Assembly: GCF_002812985.1 (NCBI RefSeq)
Contig: NZ_PGCP01000004.1
Coordinates: 290,977-339,811 of the forward strand
DNA length: 48,835 nt
Direction: 5' to 3'
Source of the DNA: Aeromonas lusitana
Lineage (GTDB): Bacteria > Pseudomonadota > Gammaproteobacteria > Enterobacterales > Aeromonadaceae
The position numbers were made by a program, and so were the translations under genes. Below the pieces are notes generated by a model that worked only from the letters and a program-made list of their open reading frames with translations, was not told the origin of the DNA and did no database searches. Positions 1 to 10,212 of this stretch are shown here, one piece after another (within the stretch, counting starts at the first letter, position 1; every line of letters begins with the position of its first letter).

Positions 1-1153
1 GGCCGAGCTGGGAGAAACCATTGACGTTAGTCTTGGCGCGATCCTTTGCCAGCGCCAGCTCCAGGCTGTGCAGCACCCGGCGGCGATGATCCTCTGACTG
101 CATGTCGATGAAATCGAGGATGATGATGCCGCCGAGGTTACGCAGGCGCAGGTGACGCGCGATGGCGGCGGTCGCCTCGACGTTGGTGTTGAAGATGGTC
201 TCTTCCAGATTGCGATGGCCGACGAAGGCCCCGGTGTTGATGTCCACCGTGGTCATGGCTTCGGTCTGATCGATGATGAGGTAGCCGCCGGATTTGAGCT
301 CCACCTTGCGCTCGAGGGCGCGCTGGATCTCATTCTCCACGTCGTAGAGATCGAAGATGGGGGAGTCGCCTAGGTAGTACTCCAGCTTGTTGGCAAGCTC
401 GGGCACATACTCCTCGGTGAAGCGCTTGAGCTGATCGAAGCTCTGGCGGGAATCGACCCGGATCTTGTCGAGCTCGGTGCCGACGAAGTCGCGCACCACC
501 CGAAACGCCAGGCTGGGATCCTCGTACAGGATCTTGCAGGGCGGGTACTTCTGCTTGCGCTCCAGGATCTTGCGCCACAGCCGCTTGAGGAAGGCGGCGT
601 CCTGTTCCAGCTCCTGCTCCCCCACCCCTTCGGCGGCAGTGCGGATGATGTAGCCGCCGAGATCGTCAACATAGCCGGCCACGGTGCGCTTGAGACGCTC
701 GCGCTCCGCCTCCGACTCAATGCGCTGGGAAACCCCCACATGCGCACTCCCCGGCATAAATACCAGGTAACGGGAAGGCAAGGTGATGTCGGTGGTGAGG
801 CGAGCGCCCTTGGTGCCCAGGGGATCTTTCACCACCTGCACCATGATGTCCTGCCCCTGGCGCACCAGCTCGGCGATGTTGCCGGCCTGGAACTGCTCCT
901 TCTCCTTGATCGCCACGCACTCTGTGTGGGGCACTATGTCGGAGGCGTGCAGGAAGGCGGCCTTGTCCATGCCGATGTCGACGAAGGCGGCCTGCATACC
1001 GGGCAGCACCCGGCTGATCTTGCCCTTGTAGATGTTGCCCACTATGCCGCGCTTGGCCTGACGCTCTACGTGCACTTCCTGCAGCAGACCGTTCTCGACC
1101 AGGGCGACCCGGGTCTCGGAGGGGGTGACGTTCACCAGCAGTTCGACTGACAT
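1..1153 (-). CDS. rng: Ribonuclease G (RNase G), C-terminus cut by window edge
   Basis: RNase E/G family endoribonuclease that matures the 16S rRNA 5' end and helps decay some mRNAs in the cytoplasm. About 384 codons are visible of the roughly 490 usual for the family; the stop lies beyond base 1. The protein starts MSVELLVNVTPSETRVALVENG. An S1-type RNA-binding segment follows (VGNIYKGKISRVLPGMQAAF, about residue 39 on). The catalytic region has the two metal-binding aspartates in TTVDINTGAFVG and IILDFIDMQ. It is the last visible gene of the mreBCD-maf-rng block, starting 79 bp after maf. The family call is very secure; RNase G rather than RNase E is chosen from the short N-terminus and the mre-maf neighbourhood. 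Confidence 0.95.
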   Translation of the reverse strand, partial: MSVELLVNVTPSETRVALVENGLLQEVHVERQAKRGIVGNIYKGKISRVLPGMQAAFVDIGMDKAAFLHASDIVPHTECVAIKEKEQFQAGNIAELVRQGQDIMVQVVKDPLGTKGARLTTDITLPSRYLVFMPGSAHVGVSQRIESEAERERLKRTVAGYVDDLGGYIIRTAAEGVGEQELEQDAAFLKRLWRKILERKQKYPPCKILYEDPSLAFRVVRDFVGTELDKIRVDSRQSFDQLKRFTEEYVPELANKLEYYLGDSPIFDLYDVENEIQRALERKVELKSGGYLIIDQTEAMTTVDINTGAFVGHRNLEETIFNTNVEATAAIARHLRLRNLGGIIILDFIDMQSEDHRRRVLHSLELALAKDRAKTNVNGFSQLG

Positions 1154-1232
1154 AAGTTACCTTGCCTTTCTAGTTTTGAATTCTGGCACGACGAACAACG
1201 GGTAACTCAGCAGCACGCTGCTGACGGGAGGA

Positions 1233-1820
1233 TTACCGGGTCTGCTCGAGGTGCTGCTTGATCAACAGATCCGTTTCCAGCAGGGGCAGGCCGACCACGG
1301 CGCTGTAGCTCCCCTCGAGCCGGCTGACAAACTTGCCGGCGATGCCTTGAATGGCATAGGCCCCGGCCTTGTCACAGGGCTCACCGGTGCGCCAATAGGC
1401 TTCGATCTCGGCCTCATCCAGCTTGCGAAACGCCACATTGGTGGTGACCAGGCGCACGTCGCAGCGCTCCGGGGTGGCCAGGGCCACCGCCGTCATCACC
1501 TGATGCACCTTGCCGGAGAGTGATTCCAGCATGTCTTTCGCGTCGAGCAGATCGGACGGCTTCTCCAGCACCCTGTCCCCCAGCACCACTATGGTGTCGG
1601 CGCCCAGCACCGGCAGCGCCGTCGGGGCGGCGGCCACACCGGCCATCGCCTTGTCACGGGCGAGCCGGCAGACGTAGTCCTGGGGCTTCTCGCCCGCTTC
1701 ACGCTGCTCGGGCACATCCAGCTTGAGCACCTCGAAGCGGTAGCCCAGCCGGGTCAGCAGTTCGTGCCGACGGGGGGAGCCCGAGGCGAGATACAGTTGC
1801 AGTTCGTTGTGCTTGTTCAT
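1233..1820 (-). CDS. maf: Maf family nucleotide pyrophosphatase (YhdE-type)
   Basis: 195-residue Maf/YhdE protein. Characterised members of the YhdE branch hydrolyse dTTP, UTP and modified pyrimidine triphosphates to monophosphates, a house-cleaning role linked to septum formation. The N-terminal substrate loop [11 protein letters not shown] is at residues 12-22, the catalytic/metal motif is GADTIVVL, and the typical QGIAGKFV segment lies near residue 158. Length matches the family. It sits between mreD and rng as in many gammaproteobacteria and is probably co-transcribed with them. The choice of the YhdE rather than the YceF branch rests mainly on this context. Confidence 0.93.
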   Translation of the reverse strand: MNKHNELQLYLASGSPRRHELLTRLGYRFEVLKLDVPEQREAGEKPQDYVCRLARDKAMAGVAAAPTALPVLGADTIVVLGDRVLEKPSDLLDAKDMLESLSGKVHQVMTAVALATPERCDVRLVTTNVAFRKLDEAEIEAYWRTGEPCDKAGAYAIQGIAGKFVSRLEGSYSAVVGLPLLETDLLIKQHLEQTR

Positions 1821-1872
1821 ATTCGCTTAAATGAGATGAGGTACGGTTACAATTTGTTGTTTTTGCTCATGT

Positions 1873-2358
1873 TCACTTGATATTGAAGTGACGGCGCACC
1901 TTGCGCAAGACCATAAAAATCCAGGGCCATATTAACATCGTTGTCAACGTCGACCAAAAATAGGCGAAATTCAGGCTGGCGCGGCTGAACAGGTGCTCGG
2001 CCCAGAACACGGTGATCTTGCCCACCAGGGAAAGCAGGCCGATGATCAGCGCCTGCTGCCAGAGGGAGAAGTTACGGATCTTCTGGAACTGGAACGCCGC
2101 CAGATAGGTGGTGATGGCCATGGCCATGGCCCGCACCCCGAGGGTGCTGCCAAGCAGCACATCCAGCAGCAGGCCCGCCACCCAGGCGGTGCCGACATTG
2201 GTTCTGTGGGGCAACGCCAGCGCCCAGTAGATGAGCACCATGGCGAGCCAGTCCGGCCTGAAAGGCTCGAATTGAAACGGAAGCGGCAGGATCGACAGAC
2301 ACAAGGTCAGCAGGATCGAGACCCAGATCCAGATCCTGCCGCTGGCGGGTTGCAACAT
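1873..2358 (-). CDS. mreD: Rod shape-determining protein MreD
   Basis: 161-residue integral membrane protein with about five hydrophobic segments, starting near residue 9 (IWIWVSILLTLCLSI) and followed by a conserved PDWLAMVLIYWAL-type second segment. MreD links the cytoplasmic MreB filament with MreC and the elongation peptidoglycan synthases in the inner membrane. Its start overlaps the mreC stop (shared base at 2358), so the two are probably translationally coupled. Sequence conservation is low in this family, but hydrophobic pattern, length and position after mreC make the call firm. Confidence 0.93.
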   Translation of the reverse strand: MLQPASGRIWIWVSILLTLCLSILPLPFQFEPFRPDWLAMVLIYWALALPHRTNVGTAWVAGLLLDVLLGSTLGVRAMAMAITTYLAAFQFQKIRNFSLWQQALIIGLLSLVGKITVFWAEHLFSRASLNFAYFWSTLTTMLIWPWIFMVLRKVRRHFNIK

Positions 2359-3260
2359 CAGCGTGTCGCCCCCGCCGCCGAGGTGGCTGGTGCCGCGGAG
2401 GCAGCCGGTGCCAGGGCATCCTTGTCGTGCACTTCCGGCTTCTTGTCGGTCCAGAGCAGCAGCAGATAACGCAAGCGATCGAGGGCGACCAGGGGCTTGG
2501 CCTCGATCTGGGCGAACGGCTTGCCTTCCACGTAATCGGATCGAGTCACGGTCGCCACCGGATAACCTTCCGGGAAGCGGCCGCCGAGGCCCGAGGTGAC
2601 CAGCAGATCGCCGACCTGCACATCCGTGTTGCGCGGCAGGTTGCGCAGCTCCAGCTTGTCCAGCTCGCCACTGCCGGAGGCGATGGCACGCAGGTCGTTG
2701 CGCAGCACCCGCACCGGAATGCCGTGGCTGGAGTCTGTGATGAGCAGCACCCGACTGGTGGTGGAGCCCACGTGCAGCACCTGGCCGACCACCCCCTGAT
2801 CGTTGATCACCGGCTGGCCGTTGTAGACACCATCCAGCGCCCCCTTGTTGATCAGCACCTGATGGCTGAAGGGGTCGGAATCCACCGACAGCAGCTCGGC
2901 CACCATCTTGCGGGACTCTTTGTGCACAGGGGAACCGAGCAGCTCACGCAGACGCTGGTTCTCGTGCTCCAGCTGATCCAGCTTGAGCAGGCGCGAGCGC
3001 AGGGTGAACAACTGTTGTTCCTGCTGCTTGGTCTGCTCGATGAGGCTGGAACGGGTCTGCACCTGGGTCGACATGGTGTCGAGCAGAGTGCCGGGCGCGT
3101 TGGCTATGTATTGCAGCGGACTGACGAGAGAACTCAGATAGACGCGGACGTGCGTGAACACACCGAAGCGGGAATCCGCGACGATGGCAGCAACTGAGAT
3201 GATGACGGCGAGAAACAACCGTAACTGAAGCGAAGGGCCTCTACCAAAGATGGGTTTCAT
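2358..3260 (-). CDS. mreC: Rod shape-determining protein MreC
   Basis: 300-residue elongasome scaffold anchored in the inner membrane. There is one N-terminal transmembrane segment (LRLFLAVIISVAAIVAD, about 13-29), then a coiled coil rich in Q, L and E (about 70-110), then the periplasmic beta domain with motifs such as VINDQGVVGQV and SSHGIPVRV. The C-terminal tail (about 275-300) is Ala/Pro-rich and probably disordered. It lies 41 bp after mreB, with an intrinsic terminator hairpin in the gap that probably lowers mreCD expression relative to mreB. Confidence 0.95.
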   Translation of the reverse strand: MKPIFGRGPSLQLRLFLAVIISVAAIVADSRFGVFTHVRVYLSSLVSPLQYIANAPGTLLDTMSTQVQTRSSLIEQTKQQEQQLFTLRSRLLKLDQLEHENQRLRELLGSPVHKESRKMVAELLSVDSDPFSHQVLINKGALDGVYNGQPVINDQGVVGQVLHVGSTTSRVLLITDSSHGIPVRVLRNDLRAIASGSGELDKLELRNLPRNTDVQVGDLLVTSGLGGRFPEGYPVATVTRSDYVEGKPFAQIEAKPLVALDRLRYLLLLWTDKKPEVHDKDALAPAASAAPATSAAGATR

Positions 3261-3267
3261 GAGTCGT

Positions 3268-3294
3268 CAAAAAAGAGCCGGCGCTCGGCCGGCT
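3268..3294 (-). terminator. Intrinsic terminator between mreB and mreC
   Basis: Read on the minus strand, AGCCGGC and GCCGGCT form a 7-bp GC-rich stem around a 5-nt loop, followed by CTTTTTT. It starts 8 bp after the mreB stop and lies upstream of the mreC start, so it should act as a partial terminator within the mreBCD operon. Confidence 0.75.
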
Positions 3295-3301
3295 TTGGGT
3301 C

Positions 3302-4384
<1,083 letters not shown>

Positions 4385-4387
4385 CTA

Positions 4388-4416
4388 ACTTTACCAATGC
4401 CCACCCCAATGGGCAA
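4388..4416 (-). promoter_or_regulatory. Possible mreB promoter
   Basis: On the minus strand a TTGCCC hexamer (4411-4416) and a TAAAGT hexamer (4388-4393) are separated by 17 bp, just upstream of mreB and downstream of the mshQ terminator. Match to the sigma-70 consensus is moderate, so this is a prediction only. Confidence 0.35.
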
Positions 4417-4449
4417 GCGCTCAAACTGTCGCCAATCAATCAGGCGCGA

Positions 4450-4477
4450 CAAAAATGCGAGTCATCACTCACTCGCA
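4450..4477 (-). terminator. Intrinsic terminator after mshQ
   Basis: Minus-strand stem TGCGAGT/ACTCGCA with an 8-nt loop, followed by TTTTTG. It lies about 80 bp after the mshQ stop and marks the end of the MSHA pilus transcription unit, separating it from mreB. Confidence 0.8.
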
Positions 4478-4558
4478 CAGGCCGACAAACACTAAGAAAC
4501 AAGGAGATAAGGTGTTGGCTTATGCCAAAGCGACCCTCTCCCCATCAACATATCAATT

Positions 4559-7500
4559 TCAGGGCATCACTTCGCGGCGATAAATAATCCGATCATTGCC
4601 CCGATCCCGACCAAAGATCGCCATGCCCGTCAGGTGATCCGCGGTCGCAGGATCCGCCAACCAGGTCGGCGCCAGGGGTTGCAGCGGCTGTTTCTCCAGC
4701 ACGATTTGATAGGGAATGCGCACCGCCTGATTGGGCGGCGCGAAGTGGAAGCGAGTCTCACCGCCATTGAAACCGACCTGAGTACCGCCCGGAGCCAGAT
4801 TGCCGAGGCCAAGACGAATGCGGGTGCCGTCTTTGAGGACCAGATCCCCCGTCGCGGCGTCATAGCGTTGATCCGCATCGGTGAAAACGATGCCGCCACC
4901 CGCCAAGGAGATCTGGCTGCAGGCATTCTGCTGGCTGCAGACATCCTGCTGGTTGACCCGCCACAGGCCCCCTTCGAAATATTGCACCTGCAGGGGCAGC
5001 GCCAGCGGGGCGCTGTCGACCCCCTGACGAGTGCTGGCCAGCAGGCGGCCATAGTAAGCGATCATGGTGTCGCCCGCGCCTTTCGGAATGGAGAGCTGCC
5101 TGGCGGTGCAGTTCACCCCGCTCTGGCAGCTGCCGCTGACGGCCGGATTCATGTTCCGATCGCTGAGGAAGCTGGTCTCGGTGGCCTCACCATCCCCTAC
5201 CTTGAGCCCCAGCCGCAGCAGCCGCAGTGGCTCCTCCGGCGCGGTCAGGGTCGGGGTCAACTCTCGCAGGCGCACGAAGCGGCTCTGGCCATCGAAAGTG
5301 GTCTGCCCGCTCACCCAGTTTTGGCTCAGTGGATCCAGCCGGTTGGATCTGTCGACCCCGTCCTGATTGTTGCCGGCCACCAGGGAAATCACCCCCTTGG
5401 CAAAGGCATCCCGGTAGTTTTGGGTGACCCCACCCTGCTTGTTGCGCGCCTGCACCGTCGTCCGCACCCCAAACGGCTGACTCATATAGCTAAAACCGCC
5501 GAAGGCCGGGGTGACGCTGCCGCTCACCAAGTTGAAGTCCCAGGGCACGAAACGCCCCACCGGCGCGCTGCTGGCGGCGGGTATGGTGTAGCCGAAATAG
5601 CCCGTTGATACTGTGCTTCCCTCTGGCGACGTTGCCACCGGTGGCGTCGCCGTCATCCGGAAGACCCCGACTTCGTTGAGCGACTGGGTGACAGTATTGA
5701 GGTTGTTGCTGGTCGAAATGACGTGGTTATAGCTGGTCTTGCCGACAACTGCCTCGACACCGGGTTTGGGGGCCACCAGCCGGCTGCCGAGGGCAATATT
5801 GGCCAAGGCGAAGTTGGGGGTGGGCAGGTTGCCGCTGCACAGATCCCCGTCGTTATCGGCCTGCCAGGCCATGGCCGCTATGGTCAGCGGGAAATCTTCC
5901 CCTGTTCTCTTGAACAGGGGGCAACTGCTGCTCCCTGCCGTGCAGACCCCCTGGGTGGGCGTGATGCAGAGCCCGACCGGGCGACTGACAAAGAGATCTG
6001 AGCCCGTCATCACCAGACCCGCGGTATCCCCGCTGCCATCGTGGCGGGCATTGAGCCGCATCTGGCCCGCATCCGGGTAATTCACCGTCAGCGTGGTCTC
6101 ACCCTTGGCATCGAAGCTCAGATTGCTGGCGGTGGCCGCCCCTTGCGAGGTGGCGATGGCATTGCCGTTGACCGTCACCTTGCTGCCGAAGGTATTGCTC
6201 GCCGGGCTGACATAGTCGCTCCAGAAGCTGACCGGCTTGCTCACGCTGGCGAAGCTCGGCACGCACAGCTGGGTCGCGTTGTCCTTTCTGACCGCCTTCA
6301 TCACCACCTGTTGTGGTTTGTTGGCCAGGGTATCCAGCACATCGAACACAAAGCCGCTATCGGCAAAGCTCAAAGTACAAGCTGCGGTGCTCAGGGCGCC
6401 GCTACCCGCCTGGCATAAGGTGGTACTGAGCGGTTTGGTGGAGGGAATAGAGCCACTCACCCCCACCGTCATGGCGCTCGCCAGATTGTTGCGAAGCTGC
6501 AAGGTGGTGGATCCGCCGCTGAAGGTTACGGTGGCGGCGTTGCCGTTATAGGTCACCTGATCGCTCGCCACCCAGCCGTTGCTGCCATTTTTAAGCGGTG
6601 TCAGGGTGGCGCTCACCTGGTCCGTGATGAGCTGGCTGCAACTGGCGTTGGCACAGGCACGTATGGTCAGGGTCTCGGGGTTGCAGGTCAGGGCATTGCC
6701 GCTGTGAACGAACTCGAAGTGATCGATCTGAGTGCCTACTGGGCTGGAATTGAGGGCACAGATCTGGACGTTGTCGAGTTCGTGGAAATTGGTCACCGAG
6801 CCGGTAGAACCGGTCAACGACAGCAGGAAATTGGCAGGCACTGCCGCTTGGCCTGTCTGATTCACCATATTGATGGGACCCACCAGCGTGCTGTAACCAG
6901 AGCCCGTGTTCCGTTCTACGGAGGCAAGTGAACTCCCTGCGGTCCGAGAATCGACCGTAATACGGTAGCGATGGGGACGATTGCTATTGGTTCCGCTATC
7001 GACTGCCGGGTTCAGGTTGCTCGCCGTACCCGCCAGATAACGGTAACCCGAGGTTCCCGAACTGGCGCTGGATCCACGAATAGACACGGCCTGAGGGCGA
7101 GACCCAGGATTGTAGGATCCTCCTTCGTTAGAGTAGTTACCGTACTCGTCAAGACCGACCCCCATCCAGCCCCCGGCAAAACCACTGATCCCGGTCTTGA
7201 ATCCATATCCCAGCGGGCCGCCGAATGCCCCGGGCTGGGGAGTGATCGTCGCATCGGATAGCACCACCGCCATGCCGTCTGCCCCACTCGAACCGGAGGT
7301 CTTGTAGGCATACTGATCGAACTCTATGGTTACCAGATTATTGGCCCCCGGGAAGAGGCGCTGGAAGGTCGCGGACGTTGCCTGATTGGTGGTGTTTTGG
7401 GTCAATCGCAAACGACCATTTTGCACCGATGGCAGAGTACTGTTGTTGCGTTGCGCCACCACCCAGCTGTTGCTCAGGGTGCTGGAAGAGAAATCATCGC

Positions 7501-8359
7501 TAAAGCAGGTGAGAAGGGGTTCGCCATCGTCATAGATGACCTTGCTGCTCCCCTTGAGGTTGACGTTTTTGGCGCTCAATTGGCCACGTAGCACTACCTG
7601 ATTCTCGAGGGTGGCATCCCCTTCCGCATAATAGGTACCGGCCAGTTGATCGCTGCCGGTGAGGGTAATACTGCCAACCACATAGGCTTTGAAAGCGGAA
7701 CCCGTCTGCAGTTGTGAGTCGTTATGGGCCGTAATATTGCCCTTCACATAAAACGAGGTGGTGCCGCTGCCGACCAGCTTGATGAGACTGCCCCCCGTCA
7801 GGGTCAGATCCCCTTCGATGATGTAGGTCTTGCCTGCGGTCAGCGTCATGATGCCGCCATTTTGCATGGTCACGCTCTTGATGACATAGGTACTGTAACT
7901 GTCCGAGAAGCTGACGTTGCCAGAGCCACTGGCACCGACCGATCCATCTATGGTCAGGCTACCCAGATCCCAGCGACTGCTGCTGGCGGCCTTGCCGTAG
8001 TTGGGGGTGATTCCCAAGATGACAGTGGGGGTCGTCCAGTTGGCGACCGTGTAACTGGCGGAATCCGTTGTGCCAGGGAAGGTGGGGCGGGCCTGTTTCA
8101 GGCTGGCAACACCGGTTATCTGGCACTTGCCCGCACCACAGGCCTGCGAACTCATCTCATAGTCATAGCCTGTGACCTGCTTGAAGCAGACCTCGAGGCC
8201 GTTGTAACCCTCTACCCTGGCGCCGGACTGCATATAAAGCGTACCCGCGGAGTCGTGACTCTGGATGGGGCCAGGGAAGATGCTGTTGCAGTCCAGTGCT
8301 GCCTGGGCGGGCAGGCCCATCAACAACAGAATCACGGCTGCACAGAGGCGGCGTATCAT
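4559..8359 (-). CDS. mshQ: MSHA biogenesis protein MshQ (large secreted lectin-like protein)
   Basis: 1266-residue secreted protein, last gene of the pilus locus. A signal peptide (MIRRLCAAVILLLMGLPAQA, cleaved before ALDC) is followed by repeated beta-helix-like strands (about 130-280). A jellyroll/L-type lectin-like domain follows (about 285-535), with CFSDDFSSSTLSNSWVV at its start and FDQYAYK and DGMAVVLSD inside. The remainder is a long Cys-containing region resembling the DUF6701 part of MshQ proteins. The start overlaps the mshP stop by 4 bp (ATGA). Role in MSHA pili is not firmly known; by analogy with other type IV pili it could be a large tip or minor-pilin-associated adhesin, which is inference. 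No type IV pilin signal is present, so it uses Sec export. Confidence 0.88.
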   Translation of the reverse strand: MIRRLCAAVILLLMGLPAQAALDCNSIFPGPIQSHDSAGTLYMQSGARVEGYNGLEVCFKQVTGYDYEMSSQACGAGKCQITGVASLKQARPTFPGTTDSASYTVANWTTPTVILGITPNYGKAASSSRWDLGSLTIDGSVGASGSGNVSFSDSYSTYVIKSVTMQNGGIMTLTAGKTYIIEGDLTLTGGSLIKLVGSGTTSFYVKGNITAHNDSQLQTGSAFKAYVVGSITLTGSDQLAGTYYAEGDATLENQVVLRGQLSAKNVNLKGSSKVIYDDGEPLLTCFSDDFSSSTLSNSWVVAQRNNSTLPSVQNGRLRLTQNTTNQATSATFQRLFPGANNLVTIEFDQYAYKTSGSSGADGMAVVLSDATITPQPGAFGGPLGYGFKTGISGFAGGWMGVGLDEYGNYSNEGGSYNPGSRPQAVSIRGSSASSGTSGYRYLAGTASNLNPAVDSGTNSNRPHRYRITVDSRTAGSSLASVERNTGSGYSTLVGPINMVNQTGQAAVPANFLLSLTGSTGSVTNFHELDNVQICALNSSPVGTQIDHFEFVHSGNALTCNPETLTIRACANASCSQLITDQVSATLTPLKNGSNGWVASDQVTYNGNAATVTFSGGSTTLQLRNNLASAMTVGVSGSIPSTKPLSTTLCQAGSGALSTAACTLSFADSGFVFDVLDTLANKPQQVVMKAVRKDNATQLCVPSFASVSKPVSFWSDYVSPASNTFGSKVTVNGNAIATSQGAATASNLSFDAKGETTLTVNYPDAGQMRLNARHDGSGDTAGLVMTGSDLFVSRPVGLCITPTQGVCTAGSSSCPLFKRTGEDFPLTIAAMAWQADNDGDLCSGNLPTPNFALANIALGSRLVAPKPGVEAVVGKTSYNHVISTSNNLNTVTQSLNEVGVFRMTATPPVATSPEGSTVSTGYFGYTIPAASSAPVGRFVPWDFNLVSGSVTPAFGGFSYMSQPFGVRTTVQARNKQGGVTQNYRDAFAKGVISLVAGNNQDGVDRSNRLDPLSQNWVSGQTTFDGQSRFVRLRELTPTLTAPEEPLRLLRLGLKVGDGEATETSFLSDRNMNPAVSGSCQSGVNCTARQLSIPKGAGDTMIAYYGRLLASTRQGVDSAPLALPLQVQYFEGGLWRVNQQDVCSQQNACSQISLAGGGIVFTDADQRYDAATGDLVLKDGTRIRLGLGNLAPGGTQVGFNGGETRFHFAPPNQAVRIPYQIVLEKQPLQPLAPTWLADPATADHLTGMAIFGRDRGNDRIIYRREVMP

Positions 8360-8820
8360 GGATTCACTCCATCGAAGGCTTCCGCCACCAGGGTACGGCT
8401 GACGGCAAAGTCCGGGTTTGGGCCACTATTGGTTCCCGGGTCGCCGCAGCGTCCCTCGCTGCTGAAGCGATAGCCGATCTGGCTGATACCGGCCGCACTC
8501 ACCGGGAGCTGGGTGCAACTGACACTGGCTTGGCAGCCCACCAACCCAGCATCGGTGAAATTGAGCGTCAAGGAGGCGCAGGTTTGTCCTTGCCATTTGC
8601 CATTGGGATAGAGTCGATAGAGGGCGATTTCCAGCCCGCTCTGGGCCGCCATCAGGGCCCGTACCCCGCGCACCTCCGCCGTGTGCTTCTCAGCGCTGTC
8701 CATCAGGAAGCGGCCCATGGCCGCCGCCAGCAGGGCCATGATAACGATGACAAACAGCGCTATCATGATGGCGCTGCCGTGCTGACGCGCCTTGCTGGGA
8801 ATTGAAGGCCTAAGGAACAT
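8356..8820 (-). CDS. mshP: MSHA biogenesis protein MshP (PilX-like minor pilin)
   Basis: 154-residue protein if the start is at MFLRPSIPSK, supported by a GGAG about 7 bp upstream. Longer upstream starts would extend further into mshO. After a short basic leader (SKARQHGS) there is one hydrophobic segment (AIMIALFVIVIMALLAAAMG, about 15-34), as in PilX/PulK-like accessory pilins. The C-terminal domain has four or more cysteines (CASL, CQASV, CTQ, CGD), likely disulfide-bonded in the periplasm. It overlaps mshO by 11 bp and mshQ by 4 bp. It lacks a canonical G|FTLIE cleavage site, as is usual for MshP/PilX-type proteins. Confidence 0.88.
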   Translation of the reverse strand: MFLRPSIPSKARQHGSAIMIALFVIVIMALLAAAMGRFLMDSAEKHTAEVRGVRALMAAQSGLEIALYRLYPNGKWQGQTCASLTLNFTDAGLVGCQASVSCTQLPVSAAGISQIGYRFSSEGRCGDPGTNSGPNPDFAVSRTLVAEAFDGVNP

Positions 8821-9595
8821 TGAGGATCTCCAACTTGTGGTTGAAGCTGACGCTCTCGCCACGCTGCTCGAGTACCAGCCGCAGCCCCACCTCGCTCTGG
8901 CTGAAGGCGACGGGGTCCCGATAGAAGTAGTAGTCCGCGGGGCGAATATGTTCGGCCATCAACTGGGTGGTCTCGTTACTGCTCAGACTGCTGCTGAGGG
9001 GTTTGGCCATTTGCCACAGGCTCCCCCCTCTTATGCAATAGAGCACCTGCTGGTTGGCAAAATAGATGCGCTGGCCCGGGGAGTCCTTGGCAAAGCTGGC
9101 GGCAAGGGTCAGCGGTAGGGCCCCGGACACGACAGCTCCGACGCCGGTCACTTTGGCAGTGCAACGCCCCTGCAAACAGTCATTATTCAGCATTATTTTG
9201 CTGTCAAATGTGGTGTAAGGCAGCGGGTATACGATGGCCAAGTCATTTTCTGCAGGCAATTTGGCTGGCGTGATGATGCGCAGCGCCGTGCTCGCCGCCG
9301 GCCCCAGATAGCGGCTGGCGGTGGCGATGGGCCAGAAGCGCAGACAGCCCCCCTGCTCCACCAGGCCGCCATTGTTATCTTCCACCCGCACCGAGCCCGG
9401 CACCGCATCGCGCAGTTCGCGGTTGAGCCGCTCCAGGGCGAAACGGGCATCGCTCATCAGCTGCTCGCGACTGCTGGCATCCCCGTAGATCTGGGTGCCG
9501 ATGCCGATAAACTGGCTGGTGAAGGTGGCCATGATCCCGAGCAGCAGGATCACCATCACCAGTTCGATCAGGGTGAAGCCCCGCGCCGCTCGCAT
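8810..9595 (-). CDS. mshO: MSHA minor pilin MshO (PilW-like)
   Basis: 261-residue prepilin-like protein. The type III leader MRAARG is cleaved before FTLIELVMVILLLGIMATF, giving an N-terminal methylation and assembly helix with the conserved Glu5. The globular part contains two or more Cys pairs (CLRFW, CLQGRC, CIRGG). Its start shares one base with the mshD stop (TGATG), indicating coupling. Minor pilins of this type probably prime pilus assembly at the inner membrane. Confidence 0.92.
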   Translation of the reverse strand: MRAARGFTLIELVMVILLLGIMATFTSQFIGIGTQIYGDASSREQLMSDARFALERLNRELRDAVPGSVRVEDNNGGLVEQGGCLRFWPIATASRYLGPAASTALRIITPAKLPAENDLAIVYPLPYTTFDSKIMLNNDCLQGRCTAKVTGVGAVVSGALPLTLAASFAKDSPGQRIYFANQQVLYCIRGGSLWQMAKPLSSSLSSNETTQLMAEHIRPADYYFYRDPVAFSQSEVGLRLVLEQRGESVSFNHKLEILNVP

Positions 9596-10212
9596 CAGTA
9601 GTTCCCCCGATAGAGGGCAAACGCCACCTCACTGCGATCCGGCAGCCGCACCCACAGCTCGATGCGCTTGCCGGTGGAGCAGGTGCCGCTGCAGGCTGGC
9701 AGCGGATCCTTGGTCAGATCCGCTCCGCTCACCCGGATCCGGATCCCGAACTGGCGATACTCGCTCACGTCCAGATTTGATCCGCTCTGGGCACTGAAGT
9801 AGTTGGCGGGCACCCAGCCGCCATCGCAGCTGGCCAGCCCCTTGGCACAGATGGCGCTGGTCTGGTAGTCATCTACATCGTTGAACTGGTAGGGGCGAGT
9901 CTCGCCGCTGTCCGGGCCATAGCTGGCACTGTCGGTGCAGGCCGGGTAGGTCACAGCAGGGGTGCCGGCCGTCTCGCCGCAGCGAAAACGCCCGCCGTTG
10001 TGATCCGAATGCTCATCGAAGGACTTTTGCAGCACCTCGCTCAAGAGCCGCTGGGCCAGCTGGGCCGCCCGCACCTGTTGCACCGGATCCACCGCCTTGG
10101 GTGCCTGGTTGACCAGCAAGCCCAGGATGCCGGTGAGCGCCACCGCCAGCAGCACTATGCCGACGATAAACTCGATCAGGGTGAAACCGCGGCCAGCATT
10201 ACGGGAGGGCAT
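9595..10212 (-). CDS. mshD: MSHA minor pilin MshD
   Basis: 205-residue prepilin-like protein when started at MPSRNAGRG, a start backed by GGAGGG 8 bp upstream. Cleavage is expected in GRG|FTLIEFIVGIVLLAV. The mature protein has several cysteines (RCGET, YPACTD, CAKGLASCDGG, PACSGTC). A longer upstream start is possible but would overlap mshC further; with the chosen start the overlap is 14 bp. It resembles the PilV/MshD group of minor pilins. Confidence 0.9.
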   Translation of the reverse strand: MPSRNAGRGFTLIEFIVGIVLLAVALTGILGLLVNQAPKAVDPVQQVRAAQLAQRLLSEVLQKSFDEHSDHNGGRFRCGETAGTPAVTYPACTDSASYGPDSGETRPYQFNDVDDYQTSAICAKGLASCDGGWVPANYFSAQSGSNLDVSEYRQFGIRIRVSGADLTKDPLPACSGTCSTGKRIELWVRLPDRSEVAFALYRGNY

